Shown: positions 31,137 to 42,175, counted from the first letter of the stretch. The stretch is 64,000 nucleotides of DNA from Phymatolithon calcareum (GCA_977006965.1 OZ345374.1:2108001-2172000); one strand, 5' to 3'. Translations and numbers: made by a program. Notes: a model not told the origin generated them from the sequence alone.

Positions 31137-31484
31137 CGCAATCCAAAGCCTCAGTGAGCAGTTTAAATATTTTCGCTGTTGTCTTCGCTGTTTAGGGACG
31201 AGACGGAATAGCTATATACACTGTTCGAACGTGTGAAAGCCATTATGGCTATCAAGGGCAGTAAAATCGGCAAAATGGAAAACCGTCAGAGTTATTGAAC
31301 TACCGATTCAACGTTTTTGATAAAGTAGATTGCCGATGTCGTAAATTTCATCACTTTTAGCACTTTAAGGAACCAAAAATGGTCTTGCACAAAAATTAGA
31401 TCCATTAACGAAAAAGAAAGGTCTATGGCACCGAGATTCCAATCAGATTTCTATCGAAACATTTTGTTGCTGTAGCCATATTTT
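31137..31484. other. Gene-free stretch, no supported feature
   Basis: AT-leaning sequence between LINE-A and the 3' end of LINE-D. No ORF, repeat partner or target duplication was recognised. Confidence 0.4.
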
Positions 31485-32534
31485 TTGATTTTGGAAATTA
31501 TTAAACGCGCTCAGTAACACTCATGAGACTGCAAGGGAGATGCGTTTCAGCAGCTACGTTGTAGCTTCGATCATATATTCAAATACTTGTAACCCGGGTT
31601 AACGTCGTAGCCCTAGCTGCAAAAACCCTCTCCCGTAAAAGGGCGGAGGGAAAAGCTTGGGGTCCACTGATCAGATTTCCTCAATTGGCGCCTTGTCTAT
31701 TCCATGTCGTCGTAAAAGACGATAGTGAAGAAGAGTAGCTTGTCTAGAGCATTTTCAGTAATATCAATCTCCTCCTTGGTCAGTTGATATCTTCCGAGGT
31801 ATTCTTCCAGTTTGCTCATGAGGATTGGTACAGTATCACCGAACTTGTCTGTCAGAAGTGATGTGCTCATTGGGGGAAATCGACCGAATGCCCACTTTAC
31901 CGCTAATTGGCGGTGCCGTGTTTTCGGGAGTCTGATAATCGCCGGGGTGGACCCAGGCAGATCGTAGTGAATTTTTCTCTTTCTGTTGGAATCCGAGACG
32001 TCTCCTTCGTCTTTGAAGAGCAATGTCCTCAACGATTTTGCTGAAACTTCCTGTTTGAGGAAAGTCAGTGCCGTCTCGAATAGATCGTACTGTAGCATTG
32101 CCGATATGTCTCGACTAACCAATTGTAGTTAACCCACATCTCTTTCCTCGATTGGGACTGCCAGAAGACTCCTTTTCTTTGGTCTCGCTCGTTTCAGCAT
32201 TTTGAGTCCTAGAACAAGTCTCCTGTTTTCGGCGTTGTGAATTCGGCAAAGAAGGCGAAGTCTGACATAGCGGTTTTTCGATATTGGACCGAATACCTGT
32301 GCGAAAAATGTTTTCTCTACTTCTGCGATAGCTGTCTGGACTCTCGGCGTCCATGGCGTCAGGTGCATTGCATACTCCCATCTTGGTTGTATCAACGCCT
32401 TGTATGTCTTCACTGCTTTCAAGGGGGTGAGTGCTCGCAACGAGACACCCAGGGACCTCAGTTGATATACCGCGATCTTGGCGTGTCGGATGCACTCCAG
32501 CATTTTTGTGTCGGTAACTCCCTCATTACTGAGT

Positions 32535-33450
32535 ACTGCATGTGGCAGCTAAGAGACCTGAACCGGACCGAACGGTCCACGAGACACGAAACTGAAGAAT
32601 TCCGGCGCGGGCGGGTAGACCGCGCCGGTATTTGTGACCACGACGAATGCGTTGACGAATGTGCGCATTTTGGCGGCTTCTCCGCCGAAATCGGTTGTCG
32701 CGATGAAGAACGCTGCCCCGCTGAAGACCAAGTCAAGAGTGCTGACCCCGAAACACTCTGCGAACCGACGCGAAATATCCGAAATCGTGCTACGTGCTGA
32801 ATGTATGAAACCATCGATATCATACCCGGTGCACGACTAGTTGTCGCCGACGCGGAAACCGGAACCCGCGCCGATAGTCCCCACCGAAGTTGTCCCCCCG
32901 AGCGAGGTTCCGTTTTTGGAGCCGCGCAAGATGTCCCCCCGAGTGGGCTTCCGTTGAACGCCCTCCGAAGTTGTCCCCCCGAGCGAGCTCCGCTGACGAA
33001 CGCCACCCTCCAAGTTGCCCCCGCGAGCGAGAGCGAGGCCTCGTTGAAGAGCCTGCCGAAGTTGTCCCCCCGAAAGAGCACTCGTTGAAGAGCGCCTACC
33101 TTTAGCTGTCCTCCCGAGCGAGCTCTCGTTGAAGAGCACACCCCCTGATGTTAAGAGCCCCCAGAAGTTGCCCCCCGAGAGGGCTTCCCCTTATTAGCCC
33201 CCCGGAAGTTATGCGAGCGCGCCGAGCAGACCTCCGACTGCGGAGGTTTGCCCTACTCGGGAATTTTTACTGCGAAGAAGAAGAACGTAGCAAGTGATGG
33301 ATACAAGAGTTGGAGATGATGGAGATGAGTGCAGCAATTGTGATTTGGGAACATAATTGTTACACAGGGTAGATACTGAGACCCAAGCTGCTCTATTGTT
33401 GGTGAATACCGGCGTTGAGGGCTTGTAAAATAAAAACATACAATTTCCCC
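32535..33450 (+). mobile_element. 916-bp retroposed segment with C-rich 3' end inside LINE-D
   Basis: Exact 15-bp duplications CCCTCATTACTGAGT lie at 32520-32534 and 33451-33465. The insert ends CTTGTAAAATAAAAACATAC then AATTTCCCC. The same terminal 60 bp recur as a 71-bp insertion at 58255-58325. The 5' half (32550-32830) is open in several frames: on the minus strand FSGAAFFIATTDFGG, on the plus strand frames of 60-90 codons. None is recognised. The middle is a GC-rich minisatellite. It may be a 5'-truncated LINE of unknown family or a chimeric retrocopy mobilised by one. Confidence 0.7.
32880..33215. repeat. GC-rich minisatellite with GAAGTTGTCCCCCCGAGCGA-like units
   Basis: The core (CGAAGTTGTCCCCCCGAG, with variants TGTCCCCCCGAGTGGGCTTC and TTGCCCCGAG-type) recurs about eight times at irregular spacing of 35-55 bp, often followed by CTCGTTGAAGAGC. 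On the minus strand the units read as repeats of SLGGTTS or SGGQL. It lies wholly within the retroposed segment and is far richer in C than its surroundings. Confidence 0.7.
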
Positions 33451-34164
33451 CCCTCATTACTGAGTGAGATGCCAAGGTATGATACTTCTTTGACCTTTGG
33501 CAACATTTTCCCTGCAAGCTTGAAAATGGGTGATCTTGTGTCTTCCGAGAGAAGTACTTCGCTCTTCCCAGCTTTCGTGTTCCAAACCATCTGCCTGTCC
33601 CTTGCACACTTCGATGCAATGTTTAACAGTCTCTGTAGTCCCGCTGGTGTCTTTGCCGATAGAAGAACGTCGTCCGCAAAGAGGACTGCAGCTACATCTG
33701 CAACTTCTCGTGGCACTCGGCTTATTCTTTCCGCAAATTCGTCCATGAAAAGGTTGTACAGACTTGGACTCAGAGGAGACCCCTGAGGTACTCCTCGCTC
33801 AATTAGGAACCACTTCTGCTGCGGGTCACAAATCGTAGATACCCAGGAAGGCATCAAGAATGGTTCGATCATCACGCATAGCTCTTGCGGTAGAAGCCCT
33901 CTCATTCGCTCTTGCAGGTGTTGTCTAGGCACTGTGTCGTACGCTGCCTTCAGGTCCAATACTGCGATGCTTCGCTGCCCTCGGTTTTGTAGTTCCAGCG
34001 CCCTCAAGATTGCGAGCTCCGTACTCTTCCCTTTTTGAAATCCCAGCTGGATGTTGCTGTAGACATATGAAACTTTGCGGTACGTCTGCAATGCAAGTAC
34101 ACTGATGAAGAACACGAGTTCCCTTGATACAGGAGACATTTTTCAATAAGATATATGGGCCGAC

Positions 34165-34227
34165 AAGAAGAAGAAGAAGAAAGGTAGATATTTATTTAAA
34201 AGTTACCAACGCATCTGCTGACGCTTG
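34165..34227 (-). mobile_element. LINE-C tail with AAG microsatellite
   Basis: AAGAAGAAGAAGAAGAAAGG is followed by TAGATATTTATTTAAAAGTT and ACCAACGCATCTGCTGACGC, the LINE-C 3' end in minus orientation. It abuts the 5' edge of LINE-D. A target duplication could not be identified. Confidence 0.55.
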
Positions 34228-35194
34228 GGGCAACTTTCCTACTGCCAAGAGATTTTGGCTGGATTCTATCTACGGGAGATTTTCTTTTCTTGTTGGTGTA
34301 ACACGATTCAGTAGACTACAAAAACCCACCTCTGGTCTCTTTCGGGACCTCGAGGGGGAAAATTACTCCCCTATCCTGTGGCACGTTGTGCTTTCAGGTT
34401 GCGGTCAGTCCTCACTTGTCCAAATCCTCAAACATGGTTAGGTGCTCGCCAAGTGCTCGCTTAGTTCAGGCGCTGTCCTCTTTCGAGAGTCTGTCCTTTG
34501 CGAGGCCATTTGTCACGTCTTCGATGGCATCTTTCCCACATTGGCCGGTGAGTTCGATAAGGGTGGGAGGCCAACAAGGGACATTCCCATGAGCCCTATT
34601 TCATCAAGCAGAGGGTTTCCACGCTCCCGCAGATCCTATCTCACAGGCCATACCGAACGCAACTGCCAGAGACCCAGAACTTGCTGCAAGCTCTGACTTT
34701 GACGCAGACAAGAGTCGTCTGTTATATCGATATGACACACGGGTTTGATTAATTCCGGCGAGACTGGTGTTGCTGAACCGAAAATATCGTGCGGAATCAG
34801 AGATGGATTATAAGACCTGAAGTCCACATAGCTTTGTGTGGTTAAAAATATTGCAGGTCCGGACGCGGTGTCTTCGGCAAGATGTCTCCCAGCTCACTTC
34901 ATCCTAAATTCTGACTATCCGGATGGTAAGACTTCGTCAAGGTGCACCAGCTCTGCTGCGTCAGAAAATTTGGAGTGAATTCTCCGGGGGAGGCCCAGTA
35001 CAATGATAGGCAATGGAGCCTCCTCAGCAGGCTGAGTGCGTTGACAACTTGCGCCGAAGAAGTAAGTTTTTCATTCCATATTCTTCAGGGTTCATTTATC
35101 GTTCGTAAGTTTATTGTGGTGACGTTCTCGAGAATGACTTTAATCACCGCTCAAGTTTTCTGTACAACAGTGACTATTGAATCCATCCTATTGT
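34228..35194. other. Gene-free stretch, no supported feature
   Basis: Overlapping frames of 60-112 codons occur on both strands without motifs. No repeat partner was seen in the window. Confidence 0.4.
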
Positions 35195-36915
35195 GGGGAT
35201 ATGTGTTGATTTATTTTAAAAGCTCTAAAGACCTCTATTCAAGAGTAACAGGGCCGCTTTCGCACGATTTTCTAAGCTAACGTAGTTTGACTATTCAGTA
35301 TATCCTTGATTCGTATTTCTCTCCCAACAAGTGCTCCAGTGAGTCGCTTACATTCATATTCAATCTCAGGACTAGGATGAAGATAGAATGCGTTGGAGCG
35401 CGACCAGCTCAATCACTGCTGTGACACCAAAGTATGCGCCTAGTACTGATTTTCTCCAAAGAGGTGCTCTGTTGAATATCAACCGTATGCATCGCAACCG
35501 TGTCGACCTTTCTCTTACGCGGAGAACCATCGGTAGATTGTTCGAATCAGTTGGCATTTCGAGCGATCTTCCCTCTTCTTCCTTTGACCATAACTCAAAT
35601 ATTTCTTTTCATCGCCCTTTCTTTGAGACTGAGCACTCCTCCGCTTTATTGAGAGCTTGCTGCAGATCTTATATTTCTTGAGGCACTCTATGTCCTTGGT
35701 TGCCTCCTTAATGTCTTCATCTCTCCCAGAATACTCATTTGCCTCATCGAGGCGCTTCTTTTGTCTCACTTGTAAACGCACATTGCCCAACGCTAGACTC
35801 AACGTACCCGAAGCCAGTGCTCCGAACTCATCAATTCTCTCCGCTCGTTCTTCAAAACCGTACCGCACGTGTCCGAGTTGCGGTGAATGTGATACACGGC
35901 CGTCTTTTGGTGTACGCTATAATCGGCTTCAGTTTGAACCACGATCTGAATCGTAACGTCACCTACGGAACAAATTGTCCGCACTGAGCCTGCTACATAA
36001 CTACTGTCTCAATCGCAGGCTCAAATCAGACAACTACTCAAATCACAAGACTTTGAATTCTCTTTTGGGTAGTCCTGAGCTTCCACATTCGAATCTGTAA
36101 TCAACCCCTACAACCTTTGTTTCAATAGTTCACCGCGAAGAATCCAAGAAAAAGATCTTCGGGTCTCAAAAACTATTTAGATAGGGCACGCTTGCCCTCC
36201 TTGACAATAAACTCAGATTTCCATCAAAGTCCCAGGTCCGCGTAAGGAAGGCGCGCACAAGGCTATACACTCGGAGAAATCCTTTCTGCTTGGTGTCTTC
36301 TCCTCATGGCTGGTCGTTCTAGTCGGCACAGAACTCACATTCTACCATGGCGGTGCTGGTCATATGTCCCAAAAACATACTTGAAGAATAAACGTTCTGC
36401 AGATTCGATTGCTGATTGTAATCAAAGCATTGGAATTATTTATTTATTTTTATTCTTTTCTCGAAAAGTGTCGAGAATAAATAATTTATTGTTGAACGCA
36501 GAAGCAATAAATTATTGTATTCAAGTTCAGTGAGGTATAAATAACTGGTTATTCCCCGAATTATTGGATCCTTCTTGCTACTTTCTGTCGCGATAGAATA
36601 ACCGGATCGAAAAAATGAGGAGTCCGATACAATAATTGTCGCAACCACGACGATCTCAATAAATACAATAAATATGCGAGACTCAGGAATAAATTATTGG
36701 AACAATAATTTAAATAATTACAATAGCAATTATTTTTTCCAATGCTTTGATTGTAATCGCTTTGTCAGTGGCGTCACGTGGAGTGCATACTCCCACTTTG
36801 GCAAAATAAGCGACTTGAAGAATCTAATGCATGTCGCAGGCTGAAAGCCTCGAACACTGACTCCAACATCCCGCAGTTTGTGTATGCACCCCACTGAATT
36901 TCGTACTCTTGATAA
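35195..36915 (-). mobile_element. LINE-B copy 1 (3' part), carrying a MITE
   Basis: The 3' terminus starts at 35195 (GGGGATATGTGTTGATTTAT on the plus strand). On the minus strand the thumb/C-terminal protein is readable in pieces: ILPKWEYALHVTPLTKRLQS (about 36840-36760), then EYSGRDEDIKEATKDIE (about 35740-35690) and a charged tail. About 300 bp unlike copy 2 lie at 35770-36260. A 325-bp MITE (36424-36748) splits it. It is 5'-truncated where copy 2 begins. Confidence 0.7.
36424..36748. mobile_element. 325-bp AT-rich MITE with 10-bp target duplication
   Basis: Terminal inverted repeats AAAGCATTGGAA (36424-36435) and TTCCAATGCTTT (36737-36748) are flanked by exact duplications GATTGTAATC (36414-36423 and 36749-36758). 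LINE-B copy 2 shows the unoccupied site (GATTGTAATCGCTTTG near 37643). A 9-10-bp duplication points to Mutator-type mobilisation, which is inference. The interior is AT-rich and non-coding. Confidence 0.85.
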
Positions 36916-38025
36916 GGGGGATATGTGTTGATTTATTTTAAAAGCTCCCAAGGCCTCTCTTGAAGAGTAACAGGGCCGCTTTCGCACGATTTTCTAAGCT
37001 AACGTAGTTTGACTATTCAGTATATCCTTGATTCGTATTTCTCTCCCAACAAGTGCTCCAGTGAGTCGCTTACATTCATATTCAATTTCAGGACTAATCT
37101 TGGATGAAGATAGAATGCGTTGGAGCGCGACCAGCTCAATCACTGCTGTGACACCAAAGTATGCACCAAGTACTGATTTTCTCCAAAGAGGTGCTCTGTT
37201 GAATATCAACCGTAGGCATCGCAACCGTGTAGACCTTTCTCTTACGCGGAGAACCATCGGTAGATTGTTCGAATAAGTTGGTATCTCGAGCGATCTTCCC
37301 TCTTCTTCCTCTGCCCATAACTCAATTACTTCTTTTCGTCGCCCTTTCTTTGAGACTGAGCACTCCTCCGCTTATTGAGAGCTTGCTGCAGATCTTATAT
37401 TTCTTGAGGCACTCTATGTCCTTGGTTGCCTCCTTAATGTCTTCATCTCTCCCAGAATACTCATCTGCTTCGTCGAGGCGCTTCTTCTGTCTCACTAGAC
37501 TCGCAGAGAACCTTTCTGCTTGGTGTCTTCTCCTCATGGCAGGTGGTTCTAGTCGGCACAGAACTCGCATTCTTCCATGGCGGTGCTGGGCATATGTCCC
37601 AAAAACATACTTGAAGAATAAACGTTCTGCAGATTCGATTGCTGATTGTAATCGCTTTGTCAGAGGCGTGACGTGGACGTACTCATGATAACGCCAGGTC
37701 GTCTGTTACGCCTTTGTGGTTCATGCTTACCCCGAGATACGAGAGCCTCCATGCTTGATGAAGAACTCGACCCGCAATGTGGAAGGTGTGTTTCGGAAGT
37801 CCCTTGTATTTAAGAATCTCGCTCTTTCCTGGCTTTGTGCTCCAGCTCATACCAGTTTCCTTCGCCCAGGTCGTCGCTATATCAAGCAGCTTCTGCATTC
37901 CTTCTCCATCCTTAGATTGCAGCTGGACATCATCAGCGAACAGTTGCGCTAGATTATCGGAGACGTCGCTGGGCAGCACCTCAGGAAGCCGTGCCCATAT
38001 ATTCGTATAGCTGTGGCACATTTAA
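36916..38025 (-). mobile_element. LINE-B copy 2 (RT to 3' end)
   Basis: The 3' terminus starts GGGGGATATGTGTTG at 36916. The minus-strand frame 38021-37683 contains RT motif C (LFADDVQLQSKD), STKPGKSEIL and LSYLGVSMNHKG. Frame 37570-37322 continues with CRLEPPAMRRRHQ and EYSGRDEDIKEATKDIE. About 80 bp between these frames are missing or frame-shifted. It is 5'-truncated just before motif C. Its strong similarity to copy 1 makes it a useful reference for copy 1's MITE. Confidence 0.75.
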
Positions 38026-38031
38026 AAATAA

Positions 38032-38085
38032 ATTTGTCAGAAAAACAGTGACAATATAAATATAGTCACTGTTTTTCTGACAAAT
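38032..38085. repeat. Perfect 21-bp-arm hairpin with 12-base loop
   Basis: The left arm (38032-38052, starting ATTTGTCAGAAAAACAG) and right arm (38065-38085, starting GTCACTGTTTTTCTGAC) are exact reverse complements around an AT-only loop. It lies at the 5' edge of LINE-B copy 2. It could be a transposon reduced to its two ends, or a small-RNA hairpin. Confidence 0.75.
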
Positions 38086-38560
38086 CCGAAATTTCGCATA
38101 GTATACCTGTAGACTTGCGTTTTTCACAGCCCATCGCCCGTGATAGCTGCCGACTGTCCTTGCTCGAGACTGTAAGTCTCATACGTCTGAGGAAGCTCGG
38201 TGTTTTTCTGGAGCAATACAGAGACGAGCTTAAATCAAAGAATGCACAATAAAGCAGAATCTATTTTTCCCCTGGATTGCAGTTTCAGAAATAAATTAGC
38301 GTCCCTGAACTGGCCAGCTGGTCAAGCCTGAGGACGCAGGGCAGGTCCAGCATGTCCCGTACCTCAGAGAAAGGGTGGTGGGCAAAGTAGAGCTATTTTT
38401 TTTGAAACAGTATCATTTATGACGCCTATCAGTGACAGCAAGTCAAATGGAAGAGGATGACGATCTTCGCCCATCCGAGAGGTTCCGTTCTACTGGGCGG
38501 CTGTACACAATCCTTCAGGCTTGATGCTCACGTGCATGTGCGGCATCCCAGCCCAGTTGG
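38086..38560. other. 3' flank of SCP-2, no supported feature
   Basis: No ORF or repeat was supported. This is the presumed 3' untranslated and intergenic part of the minus-strand gene. Confidence 0.4.
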
Positions 38561-38845
38561 CTATTGGTAACAAATTGGATGGCACACGTATCCATAATAC
38601 CAGCACAAAATACAGTCGTAGGGTGGCTCCAGGGCTCGGACATTTGTCTTAATGTTCTCTTTAATTTTCATGTTCTTGTGTTTCCTCAGTGCTAGACGCT
38701 GCGAGTCCGAAAGCTGTTTGTGCAAGCCCAAGAGCATATTACGGACCACTTGATCCCGTGGCAGAACATGCCTGGTATGGGGGATTGCATTTGTAAAAGC
38801 AACGAAAAAGAGGGCGAAGGCCAGAATCATGATTTTGGAAGTCAT
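38561..38845 (-). CDS. Small secreted cysteine-rich protein SCP-2
   Basis: The 94-residue protein has a signal peptide (hydrophobic 5-18, likely cut after FTNA at 20), a basic pro-region, and a C-terminal domain with cysteines at 78, 81, 88 and 92 (C-x2-C-x6-C-x3-C), ending in Y-Q. It shares SQRLAL, NVRA, EPPYDC, the tyrosine-rich loop and the C-P-x-C-Y ending with SCP-1 at 16859-17167. The flanking DNA of the two genes is not obviously similar, so the duplication is old or flanks were replaced by transposons. A TATAAATA motif lies about 135 bp upstream. Function unknown; secretion is the only well-supported property. Confidence 0.75.
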   Translation of the reverse strand: MTSKIMILAFALFFVAFTNAIPHTRHVLPRDQVVRNMLLGLHKQLSDSQRLALRKHKNMKIKENIKTNVRALEPPYDCILCWYYGYVCHPICYQ

Positions 38846-38978
38846 GGTTGAATCGATGGGGCTCTGAGTGATATTGATCGACGTATCTTATGTGGATAGC
38901 TGCCCCAGGTCCTTATTTCCAGTCTCTGGGGCCTTAAATAGAGCTCGATATAGGAGTGACATGAGCTCCTCGGTGCTG

Positions 38979-38986
38979 TATTTATA
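38979..38986 (-). promoter_or_regulatory. TATA-box candidate for SCP-2
   Basis: TATTTATA on the plus strand reads TATAAATA on the minus strand, about 135 bp upstream of the ATG at 38845. Confidence 0.5.
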
Positions 38987-39147
38987 CTTTTTCCATCGGC
39001 AATGTGTGCGTAGCCTGTCGAAACTAAAGCAGTCCGTTTTCGTTCCCCTCAAAGATTGACACAGCAGGAGACATTCTCGTCGCTTTCATAGCTTCTCCGC
39101 GGAATTTTATATGGGCTCAATTAGGCTCTCGCTCGGCCAAAATTATG

Positions 39148-40590
39148 CAACAACTGTCAATCAGACGAGAATTCACTCTAAGACTACGTCTGCGAAGCAC
39201 ACACAAAGCAATTGTTCGGGAGTCGCCGTGGATAAATTAGAGATCGGAGCACAGGCTTGTATAGCCGTTTCTTGCAGGCCATGACGTCCGCTTTTAAGGT
39301 CGAAATCACTTTTCATAGCGACGGAGGAGAAGACTCTTTTCGCAAAGCTATAAAAGTGTTCATTGCCTGAAATAGGCGAATATAGACTGGTTTCCGAAGT
39401 GCTTGTTTCAATTCCGGGAAACTTATGGCCGCCAGCACCTTCAGATCTCGAAAAAATTTCCAGGATCATATTTTGTAAGATTTAGACACAATGCTATTTC
39501 CCCAGGACGAGAAATTGAAGTCATGATCTTCGGTCTATATGTAAGCAGGACAAAGGGAAATTACTGTAGATTATATGAGATATCTCTTCACGGTTGAGTG
39601 CAAAGAGAGCTCAGAGTATATTCCGTTCTGTTCTGGTCCGGACTATGCCCGATCCGTAGATGTGTGCAGCCAATGCACCATATGCTGTGTCAGAGCTTTG
39701 GACTAGCGCCGTTGAAGTCTTATTGATTACGATTTTGTAAAGAATGACGCACTTGGCGACTTCCAAATCGTGAGTCCTCTCATGACAACTTTTCTCTTCC
39801 TTTTTTCCGCCGGCCGATATTGCGCTTTTATGATCGATCCGTAGCCTATGTTATAATGTAGAACATGTAGATTTCGTCGGCAAATACTTCTGCATAGGCG
39901 GCAACTTCAGAAAGACGAAAATAACATCTTGAAGGTTAGTGGACTACGTAGGGCTAGTTCAATACGTTTGATGCCTATTGACAAAATCGCAATAAGCTGT
40001 ACAGCTAATGCGCCAATTTAAAATCGAAGTCTTGTTCATCCAGCGGGTAGGAATCCGTCGTAGTTTATGGCAGCGGTTAGCCAAATCGGCGTACGTAGCA
40101 CTTAGACGTCCATCAAGTCTGTTTTTGGTTTCTTGTTTCTCACTCTCGAAGCTGGTTAAATGCAGTCTCACATGCTAACTCTTACCCTCATTTCTACATC
40201 GCCTATCGCCTATCCAAGCAGCCCTCTGGAACGTATCCCCCTTTTATTTTCGTCCAATTATGGATAGCTATAGCAGTAAACTCTTGCACAGAAAGAGAAA
40301 ATGTGGAGCACTTCGTCGATCGGCTACTATGTACAGATGGCGAGTACCGAGACAAACTGTCTACTGTCAAGCTCGATGGCAAAGCTGCCAAGTCTCGTGA
40401 GCAGTAGAGTCATATGTACGGAAAGTAATGATGATATGTTAAAATATTATCTGTAACATTGATCTTTCGAAGTCGTGAGGATTTGATCATTGGAAGACGA
40501 GATTCTCGGCTGCGGAAGTACGTACAGAACGCAATCATTGATGCCCATGGTTTTTAATTCATCTGCAAGGAAACGCCGTTGAGTCCATTG
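39148..40590 (-). repeat. Dispersed repeat R1, copy 2
   Basis: Aligns piecewise with 6812-8480. The minus-strand frames 40391-40203 (FTAIAIHNWTK) and 40171-39959 (VNRHQ end) correspond to broken frames in copy 1. A similar AIAIHNWLKK phrase occurs at about 57620 (+). A transposase-like ancestor is plausible but not shown. Confidence 0.5.
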
Positions 40591-41900
40591 TGGATTGAAG
40601 GATCGCCACTATCACCGGCGCTATATAATATCTTCATGTCGTTCTTGCTGAGAGCTTGTCAAGAATTCCGGTTCATTATTCTAAAAGCCTGGCCACGTTT
40701 CTCGCGGATGACGTCATACTTCGCGCTTTTTCCACAAAAGCGCTTCAATTGCTCCTGGACATCGCCTCAAACTGGGCCGCCTCTACCGAGATGGTTTGGA
40801 ATACTACTGTCGGGAAGAGTTGCGTCATAACTCCCAATGGTGCAAACAAAAGCTTCAAATTCATTCTTGCAAGAAAAGAAATCGAGACTGTGTCTGAAAT
40901 TACATACTTGGGCATATCTATATCTTCGAACGGCGTAAAAGAAACTTCTACGCTTTCCAGAATAGATGCTGCACAGAATCGATTGATGGTTCTCGAAAAC
41001 ATCGGACTCCACGGAAAAGGGTTCACACCGTCGACATGCTTAAGACTATATAATGCGCTTGTCCTGCCAATGATGGAGTATCTTCTCCCGTTCGCAGACC
41101 TGACGAGTAACATTCTCCGCGCACAGGACCCTCTAGAGAGTAACCTGTTCTCAAGAATGTTCGGCACCTGGTGCAAGAACATGCAAGCCTGCTTTCGAGG
41201 AATATGCCACCTGGAGTCCATTCAACTAAGCCAAGCGCATTTGAGCTCGACATTCATTACAGCACAGAAACTTCGAAGAAAACGCGCACTTGAGCTTCCC
41301 AAGGGGACAACACGACTGGTAATATTGAACGCGACAAAAGATATATTTTTTTTTGAATTTTGAATTTATTAAACGCCCTCAGAAACACTCATAAGACTGT
41401 AAGGGAGATGCGTTTCAGATGCTACTACCTTGGTAGCTCCGTTAAAGTCCGCAAAAGCTCGTTGCTATCGTCGTAGCCCTAGCTGCAAAAACCCTCCTCC
41501 AGAGAAGGTGGAGGGAATGCAACAAAAGATATGCTTCACAAAGCTCTTCTCTGTACCTCTACAGATGTATTTGCGAGCAACCTAGATGCCATGAAAAATG
41601 TAAACGCAAGAACGCAGAAGAACGCAAAAGAAGAGTGGGATCCGTGTCTCCCTCCTAAAGTCGCTGGACGGGAGGGCCGGTGCCCTCCTCAGCCCATCAA
41701 GAACGAGCTACCGCCAATTCGCACGCTCGAAAAAGCGAAGCACATGCTTCTTGGCACGCACTGGTTATTTCAAACGCTTCCCATACTAAGAGCTAGCGAG
41801 AAATGAGGATTTTGAACTAGATGAAGCTCTCAAGGATATTTCGAACTTAATGTCCAAACTACGACTTTCCGATATTCAAAAAGAAATGCTGGAATTGGCA
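40591..41900 (+). mobile_element. Non-LTR retrotransposon fragment (RT motif B onward), D-like
   Basis: It starts within RT motif B (SPLSPALYNIFM) and, after a frame change near 40660, continues with motif C (TFLADDVILRAFS), VGKS and EITYLGISISSNGV, then thumb and C-terminal sequence (frames 40656-41363 and 41531-41806). A 174-bp insertion at 41345-41518 separates the two frames. The C-terminal part is again out of frame after 41806. It is 5'-truncated at its join with repeat R1. Confidence 0.75.
41345..41518 (-). mobile_element. 174-bp LINE-D 3' UTR insertion with 14-bp target duplication
   Basis: Flanked by GCGACAAAAGATAT (41331-41344) and GCAACAAAAGATAT (41519-41532), one mismatch. On the minus strand it contains GGGTTTTTGCAGCTAGGGCT and AAACGCATCTCCCTTACAG, matching 31490-31655, and ends in an A-rich tail. 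It is non-coding and splits the ORF of the host LINE. Confidence 0.75.
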
Positions 41901-41902
41901 GT

Positions 41903-42175
41903 TTGTTTGTTTATTGCAGGTTAATCGAATTACACAAAGTGTACATTATTCAACATCAAGGGGTCCTCTAAATGTTCCTGATATGGATCCATTCCTGGTA
42001 CTCGCGTATCTGCTTTGCGCTAGTACTGCTGCACACCACTCCACGGCGACATCCGTGTGACCTTTGCGGAACGTTAATTCAATTCTTGATTGTGACAGGA
42101 CTCGAACCGGTGACGTCAACATTCCTGCCTGTTTCATACTGAAATATACCCACAGGCAATTAATACTGTCCAAAG
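41903..42175 (-). repeat. tRNA-related SINE-like repeat
   Basis: On the minus strand a B-box-like GGTTCGAGTCC lies at about 42100-42110, set in a T-arm-like CACCGGTTCGAGTCCTGT. The 3' end carries AATAAACAAACAAAC, a short TTTG-type tail. A truncated relative lies at 12580-12745. The A-box is unclear and no target duplication was found. Confidence 0.45.

Larger units (their letters stand above)
31485..34150 (-). mobile_element. LINE-D non-LTR retrotransposon, 5'-truncated, split by a 916-bp insertion
   Basis: On the minus strand from 34147 downward the RT motifs appear in order: LGFQKGKSTELAILRA, motif A (AVLDLKAAYDTVPRQHL), motif B (RGVPQGSPLSPSLYNLFMDE) and motif C (VLFADDVLLSAK), then EVSYLGISLSNEG at 33450. 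The next residues (GVTDTKMLECI) resume at 32534, the gap being a 15-bp-duplicated insertion. The thumb (32503-32129) and C-terminal part (32122-31697, FGRFPPM) follow with one frame break near 32125. The 3' UTR at 31655-31490 contains GGGTTTTTGCAGCTAGGGCT and ends TTTAATAATTTCCAAAATCA. A 174-bp insertion at 41345 derives from the same 3' UTR. RT motifs before 'RPIYLI' are missing. Confidence 0.85.

Noticed and set aside
32880-33215. CRISPR-like array
   Set aside because: Units are degenerate, spacing is irregular and the spacers are themselves related. It is a minisatellite in eukaryotic DNA.
36430-36740. Replication origin or matrix-attachment site because of high AT
   Set aside because: Ends and target duplication show it is a MITE. 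AT-richness alone is not evidence.
41903-42175. Possible tRNA gene on the minus strand
   Set aside because: Only the T-arm is convincing. The anticodon arm is weak and no acceptor stem was found.
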